Assembly: GCA_964609825.1 (NCBI GenBank)
Contig: CAZSSH010000011.1
Span: forward strand, 62,001-126,000
Origin: CAZSSH01 sp964609825
Lineage (GTDB): Bacteria; Verrucomicrobiota; Lentisphaeria; Victivallales; Victivallaceae
Reading direction: 5' to 3'
DNA: 64,000 nucleotides
Part shown: piece after piece, positions 56,723 to 64,000 of the stretch
How positions within the stretch are numbered: the first letter of the stretch is position 1
Layout of the letters: each line of letters starts with the position of its first letter
Notes under the pieces: generated by a model
Told to the model about the DNA's origin: nothing
Databases searched by the model: none
The model's input: only the letters and a program-made list of their open reading frames with translations
Translations under genes and position numbers: made by a program

Positions 56723-57022
56723 TTAAACAATCTCATTTTTTGCCAATTTTTCGACCGCTTCCTTGAGCTCCTTGCCGGCGCGGAATTTCACCACCGCCCG
56801 CTCGGGGATCACTACTTCGTTGGCCGGTTTGTTGGGGTTGCGGCCCTTGCGGCTCTTGCGCATTTTTATTTCAAAAATACCGAAATTGCGCAGCTCGATG
56901 GAGCGGCCTTCCTCAAGCTCGAGCGCAATGTAGTCCAAAGTCTTTTGAACCACGATCGCCACATCGGATTGAATATAGCCGGTATCGTCGGCAATTTTGA
57001 TAACCAAATCTCGTTTTGTCAT
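56723..57022 (-). CDS. HU/IHF family DNA-binding protein
   Basis: 99 residues with the HU/IHF fold: N-terminal helices (MTKRDLVIKIADDTGY, VAIVVQKTLDYIALELEEGRSI), a core ELRNFGIFEIKMRKSRKGRNP and the DNA-binding arm NPNKPANEVVIPERAVVKF with the intercalating proline context, then GKELKEAV. It bends and organises DNA. Whether it works as an HU homodimer or an IHF-like subunit cannot be decided by eye. AGGAG precedes the ATG; own promoter and terminator. Confidence 0.93.
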   Translation of the reverse strand: MTKRDLVIKIADDTGYIQSDVAIVVQKTLDYIALELEEGRSIELRNFGIFEIKMRKSRKGRNPNKPANEVVIPERAVVKFRAGKELKEAVEKLAKNEIV

Positions 57023-57055
57023 TTGTTAATCTCCTGATAGTTGTTGCACAGCTAT

Positions 57056-57086
57056 ATAATATTGCGCCAAAACGCCGTTGCGTCAA
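57056..57086 (-). promoter_or_regulatory. promoter of the HU gene
   Basis: On the minus strand: -35 TTGACG (plus 57081-57086) and -10 TATTAT (plus 57056-57061), with a 19-base spacer, or AATATT with 17. About 34 bases before the HU start. Upstream lies a symmetric A7TCGT7-type tract (57098-57115). Confidence 0.45.
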
Positions 57087-57185
57087 CACGATAATCAAAA
57101 AAAAATCGATTTTTTTACGATTTTTTATTGAAAAAACCGCGCTTCCGGATTAAGTTTGACAAAATCCAAATAAAAGGGAGTGACG

Positions 57186-59033
57186 ATGACCGGACTGTCA
57201 AAGCTGTTGCCGTTGGCGCTGTTGGGCGCATTGCTGGCGTTGTATTGTTATATGCAACTTTTGTATTTTATCCCGGTGACCGGCGGGACCGATCAAAACG
57301 GGTATCATGTTTGCGCCCGGATGTTTAACCTTAACGGCGTCTTTTATCAGAAACCCGGAGACGATTTGGAGTTCATCGGCCACATGTGGGTGGTTAACGA
57401 TCGCGGCGAGTATTACCCCAAGTATCCCGTCCTTTACCCTTTGTTGGCGGCGGGGATGAATGCATTGCTGGGAATCGGCGGCGGTTTTTACGCTACTGTC
57501 TGGGGCGCGGTGCTGGCAATCGCCGGGATGTATGCTCTGGCCCGGTTTTTTATGGGCTCGTGGTATGCTCTGCTGGCGGCTTTTTTGCTCGCCTCCTCGC
57601 CGATTGTGTTTGCTCTCGGGATCACTAAAAACTCGCATACTCCGAGTCTTGCCTTGCTGATCTGGGGGATGGCGGCGTTTTTTTATGCGGTGCGGCACCC
57701 CGTTAACCGCAATTTGATTTTTGCAGCTCTGGGCGGCTTTTTGATCGCTTACACCGTCGGGGTTCGCTATACCGACTTTTTGTTGATTTTAATTCCGTTA
57801 AGTTATATCGCCTTTGTCGTTCGTGACTGCAAACTCAAGTGGAAACTTCTCTTTGCACTTGGTCTGGGGGCGGCGATTCCCTACGGCGCGATGGCGTATT
57901 TTCACATGTATGCTTACGGCGCGCCGTGGCGGACGGGATACTCGCTCACCGACGAGTCGAGTGCTTTTGACTGGCGCTTTGTCGGCGAAAACCTGGGGAT
58001 TTACATCCCTGAATTTTTTGTGCTGGCAGTGGGGCCGCTCGCCTTTGCCGCTTTTATCAATCCCAAAATCCGTTGGCGGATGTGGGTTTTTTGGGCGGTG
58101 TGGATCGTGCCCACGTTTGCCCTGTATCTGACTTACTATTGGGCCCCCGACGGCGAAAGCACCGGGGCGATGCGCTTTTTGGTGCCGGTGATCCCGCCGG
58201 TACTATTGCTGGCGTGTCTTGGGATTCGCAATTTGTTTGACGCGCTGGACAAACGCAAAGTTATCTACTTTTTGATCGCCGCGTTTGTGGTGATCCAGGG
58301 TGTGTGGGGATACTCGCGGATGGTGCGGCTGTGCGAGAGCAAATACGCGAGTGATTTGCAGAATTTGTTTGTGATTGAGAGTCTCGACCGGCGGATTCCC
58401 CCGGGGTCGGTGGTGTTTGCCGGGACCAATTTGTGCAACGAGCTCGGCTTTGAGCAGCGCTGGCGGCTGTACCCGACTTATGTTTTTAATCCCAATGAAA
58501 TCAAAAATGTGGTGGAGCGCTCACTGGGGCCGCAGGCGGCGGGACTGCAAAAATGCCGCGCCCAGTCGCTCAAGGATCAGCTGGGGAGTCTCGACTACGG
58601 CAAACTTTATGACTTCTGGCGCAAATTTGCCGACAAAGAGCTGGCGGCCGGGCATGATATTTATTTGGTGGGATCGGGGGAGGCCAATGTTTTCCGCCGG
58701 ATTTTCAACCGCGATTATGAAGTCGAAAAAATCACCGTGCTTACCGCCGAGCGTCCGGCATATGTCCTCAATGACCCCAAACGCGACGCCAGCCGCTACA
58801 AAGAGAAAAAGAAAAACGTCAAAATGGGAACGCTGGAAATTTTGCGGGTGAGCAAAAAACGGGTCAAGCCGATCACCGCCAGTGAGAACATTGACGATTT
58901 GCAGCAGGAGCGGCGCGAGCTCGTCAACAAGCTCAATCCGACGCAGGACCCGGAGCTCTCGGCCTATCTCAACCGCCTTGAGGCCATCAAGGATGAGATC
59001 ACCCAGCTGCGCAATCAACAGAAAAAACGCTGA
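57186..59033 (+). CDS. polytopic GT-C type glycosyltransferase-like membrane protein
   Basis: 615 residues from the ATG at 57186, five bases after AAAGGGAG. About eleven membrane helices between residues 8 and 380 (PLALLGALLALYCYMQLLYF, AVLAIAGMYALARFFM, LLFALGLGAAIPYGAMAYF and others). An acidic first loop (TGGTDQNGYHVCARMF) and a long second loop (NDRGEYYPKYPVLYPLLAAG) match ArnT/PMT-type dolichyl- or polyprenyl-phosphate sugar transferases. The C-terminus (about 385-615) is soluble and ends in a coiled coil (LQQERRELVNKLNPTQDPE). Probably transfers a lipid-linked sugar outside the membrane; substrate unknown. Confidence 0.78.
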   Translation: MTGLSKLLPLALLGALLALYCYMQLLYFIPVTGGTDQNGYHVCARMFNLNGVFYQKPGDDLEFIGHMWVVNDRGEYYPKYPVLYPLLAAGMNALLGIGGGFYATVWGAVLAIAGMYALARFFMGSWYALLAAFLLASSPIVFALGITKNSHTPSLALLIWGMAAFFYAVRHPVNRNLIFAALGGFLIAYTVGVRYTDFLLILIPLSYIAFVVRDCKLKWKLLFALGLGAAIPYGAMAYFHMYAYGAPWRTGYSLTDESSAFDWRFVGENLGIYIPEFFVLAVGPLAFAAFINPKIRWRMWVFWAVWIVPTFALYLTYYWAPDGESTGAMRFLVPVIPPVLLLACLGIRNLFDALDKRKVIYFLIAAFVVIQGVWGYSRMVRLCESKYASDLQNLFVIESLDRRIPPGSVVFAGTNLCNELGFEQRWRLYPTYVFNPNEIKNVVERSLGPQAAGLQKCRAQSLKDQLGSLDYGKLYDFWRKFADKELAAGHDIYLVGSGEANVFRRIFNRDYEVEKITVLTAERPAYVLNDPKRDASRYKEKKKNVKMGTLEILRVSKKRVKPITASENIDDLQQERRELVNKLNPTQDPELSAYLNRLEAIKDEITQLRNQQKKR

Positions 59034-59149
59034 AATCGCCTCGGAAACGGTTTTTTTTGACAAATCTTCCGCGATTGCACAGTTGCGGCGTTGAAAATGA
59101 CGCATTCCCACGGTATATTATGTAAAATAATTATATTTTGAGGAATAAA

Positions 59150-61249
59150 ATGGACTTTAGCGATTTTGAAGCTCTTTTAGTCTCCGCCATGGAGAAACCC
59201 AATAAAAAAACCATTGACGCCCTGTTGGACATTTTGTCCAAATGCGGTCACCCGGTCCCGGCCCAGTACAACGATGCTTTGACGGTATTGTGGGAGGGGT
59301 GGGGCGATGAGGAGCTTGACAACATCCAGGGGTCTTTTTGCATTGCGTTGGCCGGATTGTCCGTTGCGGACACTCCGGTTTTTCGTAAAATGCTGGTGGC
59401 CTCGGTCAAAGCCGTGCTGCCGCCTTATTTGTACCGCAACCCGGTGATGAAAGCATTGGGCGTTCGTGACGAAGCTGTGAGCTTGCACGAAGTTGCCGCC
59501 CGCCTCCGCCGTCTGTTTGCGCTCAAACCCGGTGTCATCGTCTATCTTCCCGGCAACGGCCGCTGGGGGATCGCGGGCGCCATTGACAATATCAATGCTT
59601 CGCTTGCTTTGGGGGCGATCAGCCTCTCCGGGAGCGCTGCCGTCCCGTTGGAAACCGTGCTCAAAGAGGCCGTCCTTCTCAATCCCGGTCCGGAAGTCAT
59701 CCGTTTGGTTGACGCCGCCCGCGGCGCTGTCCCGGCCAATGAGTTTCGCAGCATTGTAGCTCGCAAGGCGTTGCTCCCGGTGAGCGACGAAAAAATGCGC
59801 TCGATGGCGCAAAACGGCTGTGCCCGCAAACTCGAGGGCGAGGCGTTTCAAAAATACTGGACGCTCGGCACCGGCACCGGCGCCGTCAGCGGCTCGCGCC
59901 GCTCCTGTGACGGCCGCAGCTTAAAGGAAATGGAGCTTTTGCTGACTCAGGAAACTGAGGCCAACGCGGGGAAATTCACCGCCGACGAGTGCGCCAACTT
60001 TCAAAAGTTTTTCACCAATCTCAAAGCGGAAACCGCGCATCGCGAGGCCAAACTTTTGGCGACCGTGGTGGCGATGATCGAGATGCGGGCCAACAAAGAG
60101 GATTTGGCCGGGATGTTTGCACCCTTGTGCAGCAAAGCCCCGTTTTGGCCGCAAAATCCCGCCAGGGCGAAACTCGAGGATTTCAGCATCTGGGGAGAAA
60201 TCCCCGCCAAAATTTTGGAAAACCTCGCACGGGCCACCTCGGCGGTGTTTCCGGAAGAGTACTTGGCCTGTTGCTCGGTGCGCCTCCCCAGCCGTGCTTT
60301 AAATGCGGTTTGCGCCAATGTCTCCGAGGACATGCTTTACGATCTCTTTTTTGATCTCAAAACCTTCAGCGCCGATTTGTTATTGTGGATTTGGAAAAAC
60401 CGCAAAGACCACAGCCCCGATTTGCTCGAAAATATCAATGTCGAAAACGTCGCCCGCGCACTCTCGGTGGATGATCTTCCCAAGGCCTGGACAGCCGGTC
60501 TGCGCGAGTTGCGCACTTTGATGCTCGACAACAAGGATTTTCAGAGCCATTTGATCAAGGTCGCGCACGGCGACATGCTCGGCTTTTGCGCGACCTTGCA
60601 GGGGGCGCTCTTTTTGAACTCCAGCGAGCGCCAGAGTTTGCTGGTCAAGCTCTCCCGCGTCTCCCATGAATTGCAGGAATATTTGGAAACCGGCGCCGGT
60701 CAGCGCATTCTCAAGGCCGGGATCGGCAAAACCGGGACCGATGTCCCGGTCGTCATTGAGCCCAATTACACGAGTACGCTCTCTCACAAGCGTTTGATCA
60801 AAGAGCTGGATGACATCATCAACGTCCATGTGCCGGAAAACCGCGAGGCCCTCAAAGTTGCCCGCGCTCACGGCGACTTCCGTGAAAACTCCGAGTTTGA
60901 CGCCGCCAAAGAGCGCCGCAATTTCCTCAGCCGCCGCCGCACCGAGCTGGAGCGTGAGCTCGCCAGAGTGCAGCCGGTCAACATGGCCATGGTCAAGGTT
61001 GAGGACACGGTGATTGTCGGTTGCGAAGTCGAGCTCAAACATGAGGACGGCGCCGTCGAGGCCTATTATCTTTTGGGAGCCTGGGACGGCAATCCCGACC
61101 GCCGTTTTCTCTCATATAAGACTCGTCTCGGGGCGGCCATCATCAACCGCAAGGTCGGAGAAGAGGTCGAAGTCCCCGGCGGCAAAAAATGCGTCGTGGC
61201 GGCGGTGCGTCCGTTGGCGGCGGAGTTGATTGCGGAGCTTGATGTGTGA
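59150..61249 (+). CDS. greA: long-form transcription elongation factor GreA
   Basis: 699 residues from the ATG at 59150 (GAGGA six bases upstream). Only the last quarter is GreA: a coiled coil (about 545-625) with the tip motif GDFRENSEF (575-583), retaining the Asp and Glu that reach the RNA polymerase active site, and then an FKBP-like domain (about 630-699; EVELKHEDG, SYKTRLGAAIINRKVGEEVEV). The first 540 residues are mainly helical, of unknown fold, and resemble the long N-terminus of chlamydial GreA (about 715 residues). It rescues backtracked polymerase by stimulating RNA cleavage. It overlaps the next gene by four bases. Confidence 0.88.
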   Translation: MDFSDFEALLVSAMEKPNKKTIDALLDILSKCGHPVPAQYNDALTVLWEGWGDEELDNIQGSFCIALAGLSVADTPVFRKMLVASVKAVLPPYLYRNPVMKALGVRDEAVSLHEVAARLRRLFALKPGVIVYLPGNGRWGIAGAIDNINASLALGAISLSGSAAVPLETVLKEAVLLNPGPEVIRLVDAARGAVPANEFRSIVARKALLPVSDEKMRSMAQNGCARKLEGEAFQKYWTLGTGTGAVSGSRRSCDGRSLKEMELLLTQETEANAGKFTADECANFQKFFTNLKAETAHREAKLLATVVAMIEMRANKEDLAGMFAPLCSKAPFWPQNPARAKLEDFSIWGEIPAKILENLARATSAVFPEEYLACCSVRLPSRALNAVCANVSEDMLYDLFFDLKTFSADLLLWIWKNRKDHSPDLLENINVENVARALSVDDLPKAWTAGLRELRTLMLDNKDFQSHLIKVAHGDMLGFCATLQGALFLNSSERQSLLVKLSRVSHELQEYLETGAGQRILKAGIGKTGTDVPVVIEPNYTSTLSHKRLIKELDDIINVHVPENREALKVARAHGDFRENSEFDAAKERRNFLSRRRTELERELARVQPVNMAMVKVEDTVIVGCEVELKHEDGAVEAYYLLGAWDGNPDRRFLSYKTRLGAAIINRKVGEEVEVPGGKKCVVAAVRPLAAELIAELDV

Positions 61250-62097
61250 ATAAGTACTTGAGGCGCATTTATTTTCCGATGACCGTTCCTCATCCGGAAC
61301 GGATCGGCAATTATGCGCATCTTGTCAAGTATCATCAGGTCGAGACGGTGGCCGAAGGCGAAGTCCAAGCCGTCCGTTACAAAATTTTCACCCCGTTTCC
61401 GCGACTGGCGGGCAAACGCATTGTCTTCATCTCCGATTTTCATTATCAGGACACCGCGCGCGACCGCCGTTTGGCGCAACAGGCCGCGGCATTGGCCGAC
61501 GGATTTGCCCCCGAGGTATTGATCTTTGGCGGCGACGTGTGCGCCCATGCCGACGATATCTCGGTCATTCCCCGGTTGTTGGAGCGCTTTTCCGATATCG
61601 GGCGCGTCCGGGTCGCCGTCCCCGGCAACTGGGAGCGCGGCAAGACTTGGCTCAGGCGCGCTTGCTGGGATAAAATTTACGCCGACGCCGGATTTGCTTT
61701 TTTGTCCAACCAGGCGATGATTTACGAGGATTTGTATTTGTACGGGACCGACGATCTCAAAGGGACGCCGAAACTGCCCGAGGAGTTGCTGACCGGCCGC
61801 TTTAATGTTTTAGTCTCCCATCGCCCGGATACGGTGGTGGCGCTGGATGTCCGCGAGCGTCTCCAACATTTTCCGCTGATTTTGTGCGGACATACCCACG
61901 GCGGACAGGTGCGTTTCCCGCTGTTGGGGCCGGTGTACGCGTCAAGTTCCTACGGCTGCAAATTTGATTACGGGTTGTTTGAGCGCCGTCCTTTCGGGAG
62001 CAAAATGATCGTTTCCTCCGGGGTCGGCAACTTGTCCAATATTTTGCGGTTTAACTGCCGCCGGGAAATTGTGTTAATCGAGCTTGAAAACAGCTGA
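61246..62097 (+). CDS. metallophosphoesterase, YkuE/LpxG-like, with GNW instead of GNH
   Basis: 283 residues, GTG start overlapping greA by four bases. Calcineurin-like motifs: D64-F-H66, GGD (95-97), GHTHGGQ (215-221) and VSHRPD. The usual GNHD/E motif reads PGNWERG (126-132), so the catalytic-site histidine is tryptophan. Homologues in this group hydrolyse UDP-2,3-diacylglucosamine in lipid A synthesis (LpxG in Chlamydia) or unknown membrane substrates. No signal peptide. The altered motif makes activity uncertain, and no lpx gene lies nearby. Confidence 0.75.
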   Translation: MNKYLRRIYFPMTVPHPERIGNYAHLVKYHQVETVAEGEVQAVRYKIFTPFPRLAGKRIVFISDFHYQDTARDRRLAQQAAALADGFAPEVLIFGGDVCAHADDISVIPRLLERFSDIGRVRVAVPGNWERGKTWLRRACWDKIYADAGFAFLSNQAMIYEDLYLYGTDDLKGTPKLPEELLTGRFNVLVSHRPDTVVALDVRERLQHFPLILCGHTHGGQVRFPLLGPVYASSSYGCKFDYGLFERRPFGSKMIVSSGVGNLSNILRFNCRREIVLIELENS

Positions 62098-62155
62098 TTA
62101 TAGGATTATATTAGTAGAAACTTGAAACTTAAATATCCCATCAGGAGGGTTGATT

Positions 62156-63730
62156 ATGCGCAAGATTTTGATTCCGACCAAGTTAGATAAATTTGCAGCG
62201 ACCATGTTAAGCGACAAAGGCTATCAGGTTATTTTGGATGCGGCGACGCCGATTATGGATTTGGCCAAGGCTAACAGTGATGCCGAGGTTTTGATCGTCC
62301 GCAGCGAAAACGTGACTCCCGAGCTCATCGACTTGCTTCCCAAATTAAAACTGGTCGTCCGCGCCGGTGCCGGCTACAATACCATTGACACCAAATACGC
62401 CCGCAAAAAGAATGTGGATGTGATGAATACCCCCGGCGCCAATGCCAACGGCGTCGCCGAAGAAGTCGTGGCGATGATGCTCGCCGCGAGCCGCCATGTG
62501 GTGGCAGCTGATATCTCCACCCGCGCCGGCGAGTGGGAGAAGTCCAAATTTATGGGCCGCGAGCTGACCGGCAAAACCATCGGGATTCTCGGTTTGGGCA
62601 ACATCGGCCAATTGCTGGTCAAACGGTTGCGCGGGTTTGAGATGAAAGTGTTGGGCTTTGACCCGATGATTTCTCCCGCCTTGGCCGAGGAGCTCGGGGT
62701 TGAGCTGACGACCGTCGACCGGATTTTCGCCGAGTCGGATTTCGTCTCTTTGCACATTCCCGAAAATGCGGAAACCAAGGGCATGATCAACCGCCGGCTG
62801 TTTGAGATGATGAAACCCGGTGCGATGCTGATCAACTGCGCCCGCTCGGGGATCATCAACGAGGATGATTTGCGCGAAATCAAAAAAGAGAAGAAGATCG
62901 TTTTTTGCAACGACGTTTATCCCAAAGACATCGCCGGTCCCAAGACCGTCACCGATATCGCCGATCTGATGCTCCCTCACTTGGGCGCCAATACCCACGA
63001 GGCCAACTTTGTCGCCGCCAAGCGCTCCGCCGAGCAGGTGATCGCCTACTTTGAGCAGGGGATCACCTCCTGCGTCGTCAATAAGGCGCTGCCCGACGGC
63101 TTGGATGTCAAGTATCAGCAGTTGGCCTATGTGTTGACCGCGCTCACCAATGCTTATCTGGGCAAGGATCTCAACCCGACCCGCATCGAGACGAGCTTTT
63201 ACGGCGACCTTTACAACTACAGCAAGTGGCTCACGCCGGCGATCGTCGCCGGGATTGCGCCCGAGTTTGCCGTCGATCAGGGCCCGGCCGAGGCCGAGCG
63301 CTTTTTGAGCAACCGCGGAATTGAGTTTGTCAACCGCGAAGTTGACAACAATAAAAACTACGGCAAGGCGATGACGATTGACTTGTTTGTCGGCGGCGAA
63401 ACCATCTACAAGGCGGGCGTCCGCGGGACGATCACCGAAAACACCTTGATGGTGTCGCGCCTCAACAACTTTGAGCAGCTTTATTTGGACCCCTCCGGCA
63501 ACCACTTGTTTGTCGAGTACAAGGACGAGCCGGGCGTGATCGGCCGGATCGCGAGTTTGCTGGGCGAAAAGAATATCAACATCGTTGACATCCGCGCGCC
63601 GCAGGATCTCAAGTCCGGTTACTCTTTGACGGTGATCAAGACCAATATCGAGATTCCGGAAATTTTGATCCAAAAGATCAAAGAAGGCGTTAAAGCCAAA
63701 AAAGCGTTTCAATTTTCGTATCTCCAATAA
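62156..63730 (+). CDS. serA: D-3-phosphoglycerate dehydrogenase
   Basis: 524 residues from the ATG at 62156, seven bases after AGGAGG. D-isomer 2-hydroxyacid dehydrogenase fold: GAGYNTIDTKYARKKNV, NAD-binding GLGNIGQLLVKRL, catalytic Arg in NCARSGIINE, and LMLPHLGANTHEANF with the His/Glu relay (here in slightly divergent form). A long intervening domain (about 300-440) and a C-terminal ACT domain (about 450-524; VEYKDEPGVIGRIASLLGE) allow serine feedback. It starts serine synthesis from 3-phosphoglycerate. A strong hairpin follows. Confidence 0.95.
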   Translation: MRKILIPTKLDKFAATMLSDKGYQVILDAATPIMDLAKANSDAEVLIVRSENVTPELIDLLPKLKLVVRAGAGYNTIDTKYARKKNVDVMNTPGANANGVAEEVVAMMLAASRHVVAADISTRAGEWEKSKFMGRELTGKTIGILGLGNIGQLLVKRLRGFEMKVLGFDPMISPALAEELGVELTTVDRIFAESDFVSLHIPENAETKGMINRRLFEMMKPGAMLINCARSGIINEDDLREIKKEKKIVFCNDVYPKDIAGPKTVTDIADLMLPHLGANTHEANFVAAKRSAEQVIAYFEQGITSCVVNKALPDGLDVKYQQLAYVLTALTNAYLGKDLNPTRIETSFYGDLYNYSKWLTPAIVAGIAPEFAVDQGPAEAERFLSNRGIEFVNREVDNNKNYGKAMTIDLFVGGETIYKAGVRGTITENTLMVSRLNNFEQLYLDPSGNHLFVEYKDEPGVIGRIASLLGEKNINIVDIRAPQDLKSGYSLTVIKTNIEIPEILIQKIKEGVKAKKAFQFSYLQ

Positions 63731-63745
63731 TCAACTTTGACCGTA

Positions 63746-63770
63746 CCGGTCCGGCGTGATGCCGGGCCGG
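63746..63770 (+). promoter_or_regulatory. strong hairpin between serA and the next gene
   Basis: CCGGTCCGGC (63746-63755), loop GTGAT and GCCGGGCCGG (63761-63770): ten pairs with one G-T wobble. No T run follows, so it is not a standard terminator. Possible in-frame starts for the next gene (GTG 63756, ATG 63759) lie in the loop, so it might affect translation or stabilise the serA 3' end. Confidence 0.55.
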
Positions 63771-63788
63771 GCCAACCGACGGACGGCG

Positions 63789-64000
63789 ATGAATTTAAAT
63801 ATCCACAACGAAATTTTTGACCGGGTCAAGCGGGCATGGGATTTTTTGATCCCGGTCGGCTCGTCACCCCACAAAGTCAAACCGCAGGCGGATCTCATCA
63901 TCAAAATGAATCTGCCGCCGTTGATGGGGCGGCGCGATGCGGCCTATGACCGGATCGGCAAATTGATTGCCAACGATGTCTTTGCGCTTGACATCAAGGA
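63789..64000 (+). CDS. unrecognised protein, 5' part only
   Basis: Open reading frame from the ATG at 63789 to the window edge, about 70 residues: MNLNIHNEIFDRVKRAWD, FLIPVGSSPHKVKPQA, then DLIIKMNLPPLMGRRDAAY and so on. Codon use is like that of the neighbours. The same frame is open from GTG 63756 and ATG 63759, inside the hairpin, but neither start has a clear ribosome binding site. No family recognised; the fragment is too short. Confidence 0.5.
   Translation, partial: MNLNIHNEIFDRVKRAWDFLIPVGSSPHKVKPQADLIIKMNLPPLMGRRDAAYDRIGKLIANDVFALDIK

Noticed and set aside
62345..63727. Long open frame on the minus strand across serA (and similar ones opposite ackA, metH, adk-map, ABC permease and the P-type ATPase)
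   Set aside because: These are mirror frames of strongly conserved genes, a result of the codon bias; their translations show no recognisable domain and have no ribosome binding site.
1..64000. CRISPR array, insertion sequence, integrase or phage genes
   Set aside because: No regular direct repeats with spacers and no transposase, integrase or phage structural motifs were seen.

Overview
This is a gene-dense bacterial chromosome segment of about 55% G+C (estimated by eye). It uses the standard genetic code, with TGA as a normal stop, and has short or overlapping gene junctions. I infer a Gram-negative-type anaerobe of the Planctomycetes-Verrucomicrobia-Chlamydiae (PVC) group, most likely close to Lentisphaerota. 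The signs are a very long GreA with a Chlamydia-like layout, many lipoproteins, a Tad-type secretion locus with FHA and PEGA proteins, a reverse rubrerythrin under a PerR-type regulator, phosphotransacetylase plus acetate kinase, and B12-dependent methionine synthesis with split or fused enzymes. No 16S rRNA or phylogenetic marker set is present, so this placement is an inference. I see no insertion sequence, prophage or CRISPR array.

Layout. 1-7.6 kb: a lipoprotein, a two-domain phosphoesterase (metallophosphoesterase plus PHP) next to recN, a PurF homologue that lacks the catalytic cysteine, a spermidine synthase, and a rubrerythrin-perR operon with a clear palindromic operator and a terminator. 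7.7-19 kb: a Tad/Flp-type export locus (cpaB, an FHA-cpaF fusion, tadB, tadC) continuing into DUF192, FHA and PEGA proteins, thiF, comEC and a glycosyltransferase. 19.1-23.3 kb: a DUF1638 protein with a radical SAM partner, a 450-bp spacer with repeated near-palindromes (candidate origin), dnaA, and a RecB-like iron-sulfur protein. 23.3-28.4 kb: a methionine island with a homocysteine methyltransferase-MTHFR fusion on one strand and, divergently, a separate MetH reactivation protein and a MetH that lacks that domain. 28.4-31 kb: galM, rnhC and recR.

31.1-43.3 kb is the most unusual block: one apparent operon of nine membrane or envelope genes. It holds three SPFH/HflK-HflC-type proteins, a His-rich P1B ATPase, an ABC exporter, a TPR-like membrane protein, a CNNM/CorC-type CBS protein and a lipoprotein. 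I recognise no named system with this content. 43.3-48.4 kb: a pseudouridine synthase, rsmI, a glycosyltransferase, paaK and purT. 48.4-49.7 kb: a tRNA-His whose acceptor arms do not match, a UUCG terminator, a run of hairpins without convincing coding capacity, an interrupted mini-ORF and a small membrane protein.

49.7-57.1 kb (minus strand): a DUF4380-like protein, an S66 peptidase, pta-ackA, and a translation cluster (HU, hisS, adk, map, infA). 57.2-64 kb: a GT-C type membrane glycosyltransferase, the long GreA, a second metallophosphoesterase, serA, and the start of an unrecognised gene cut by the window edge.

The genes fit together as ordinary housekeeping (replication start, recombination, translation, purine, serine and methionine synthesis, acetate production) interleaved with envelope machinery. 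The parts most worth following up are the SPFH/P-ATPase/ABC operon, the DnaA-box variant next to an altered DnaA recognition helix, the FHA-dressed Tad locus, and the region after tRNA-His.
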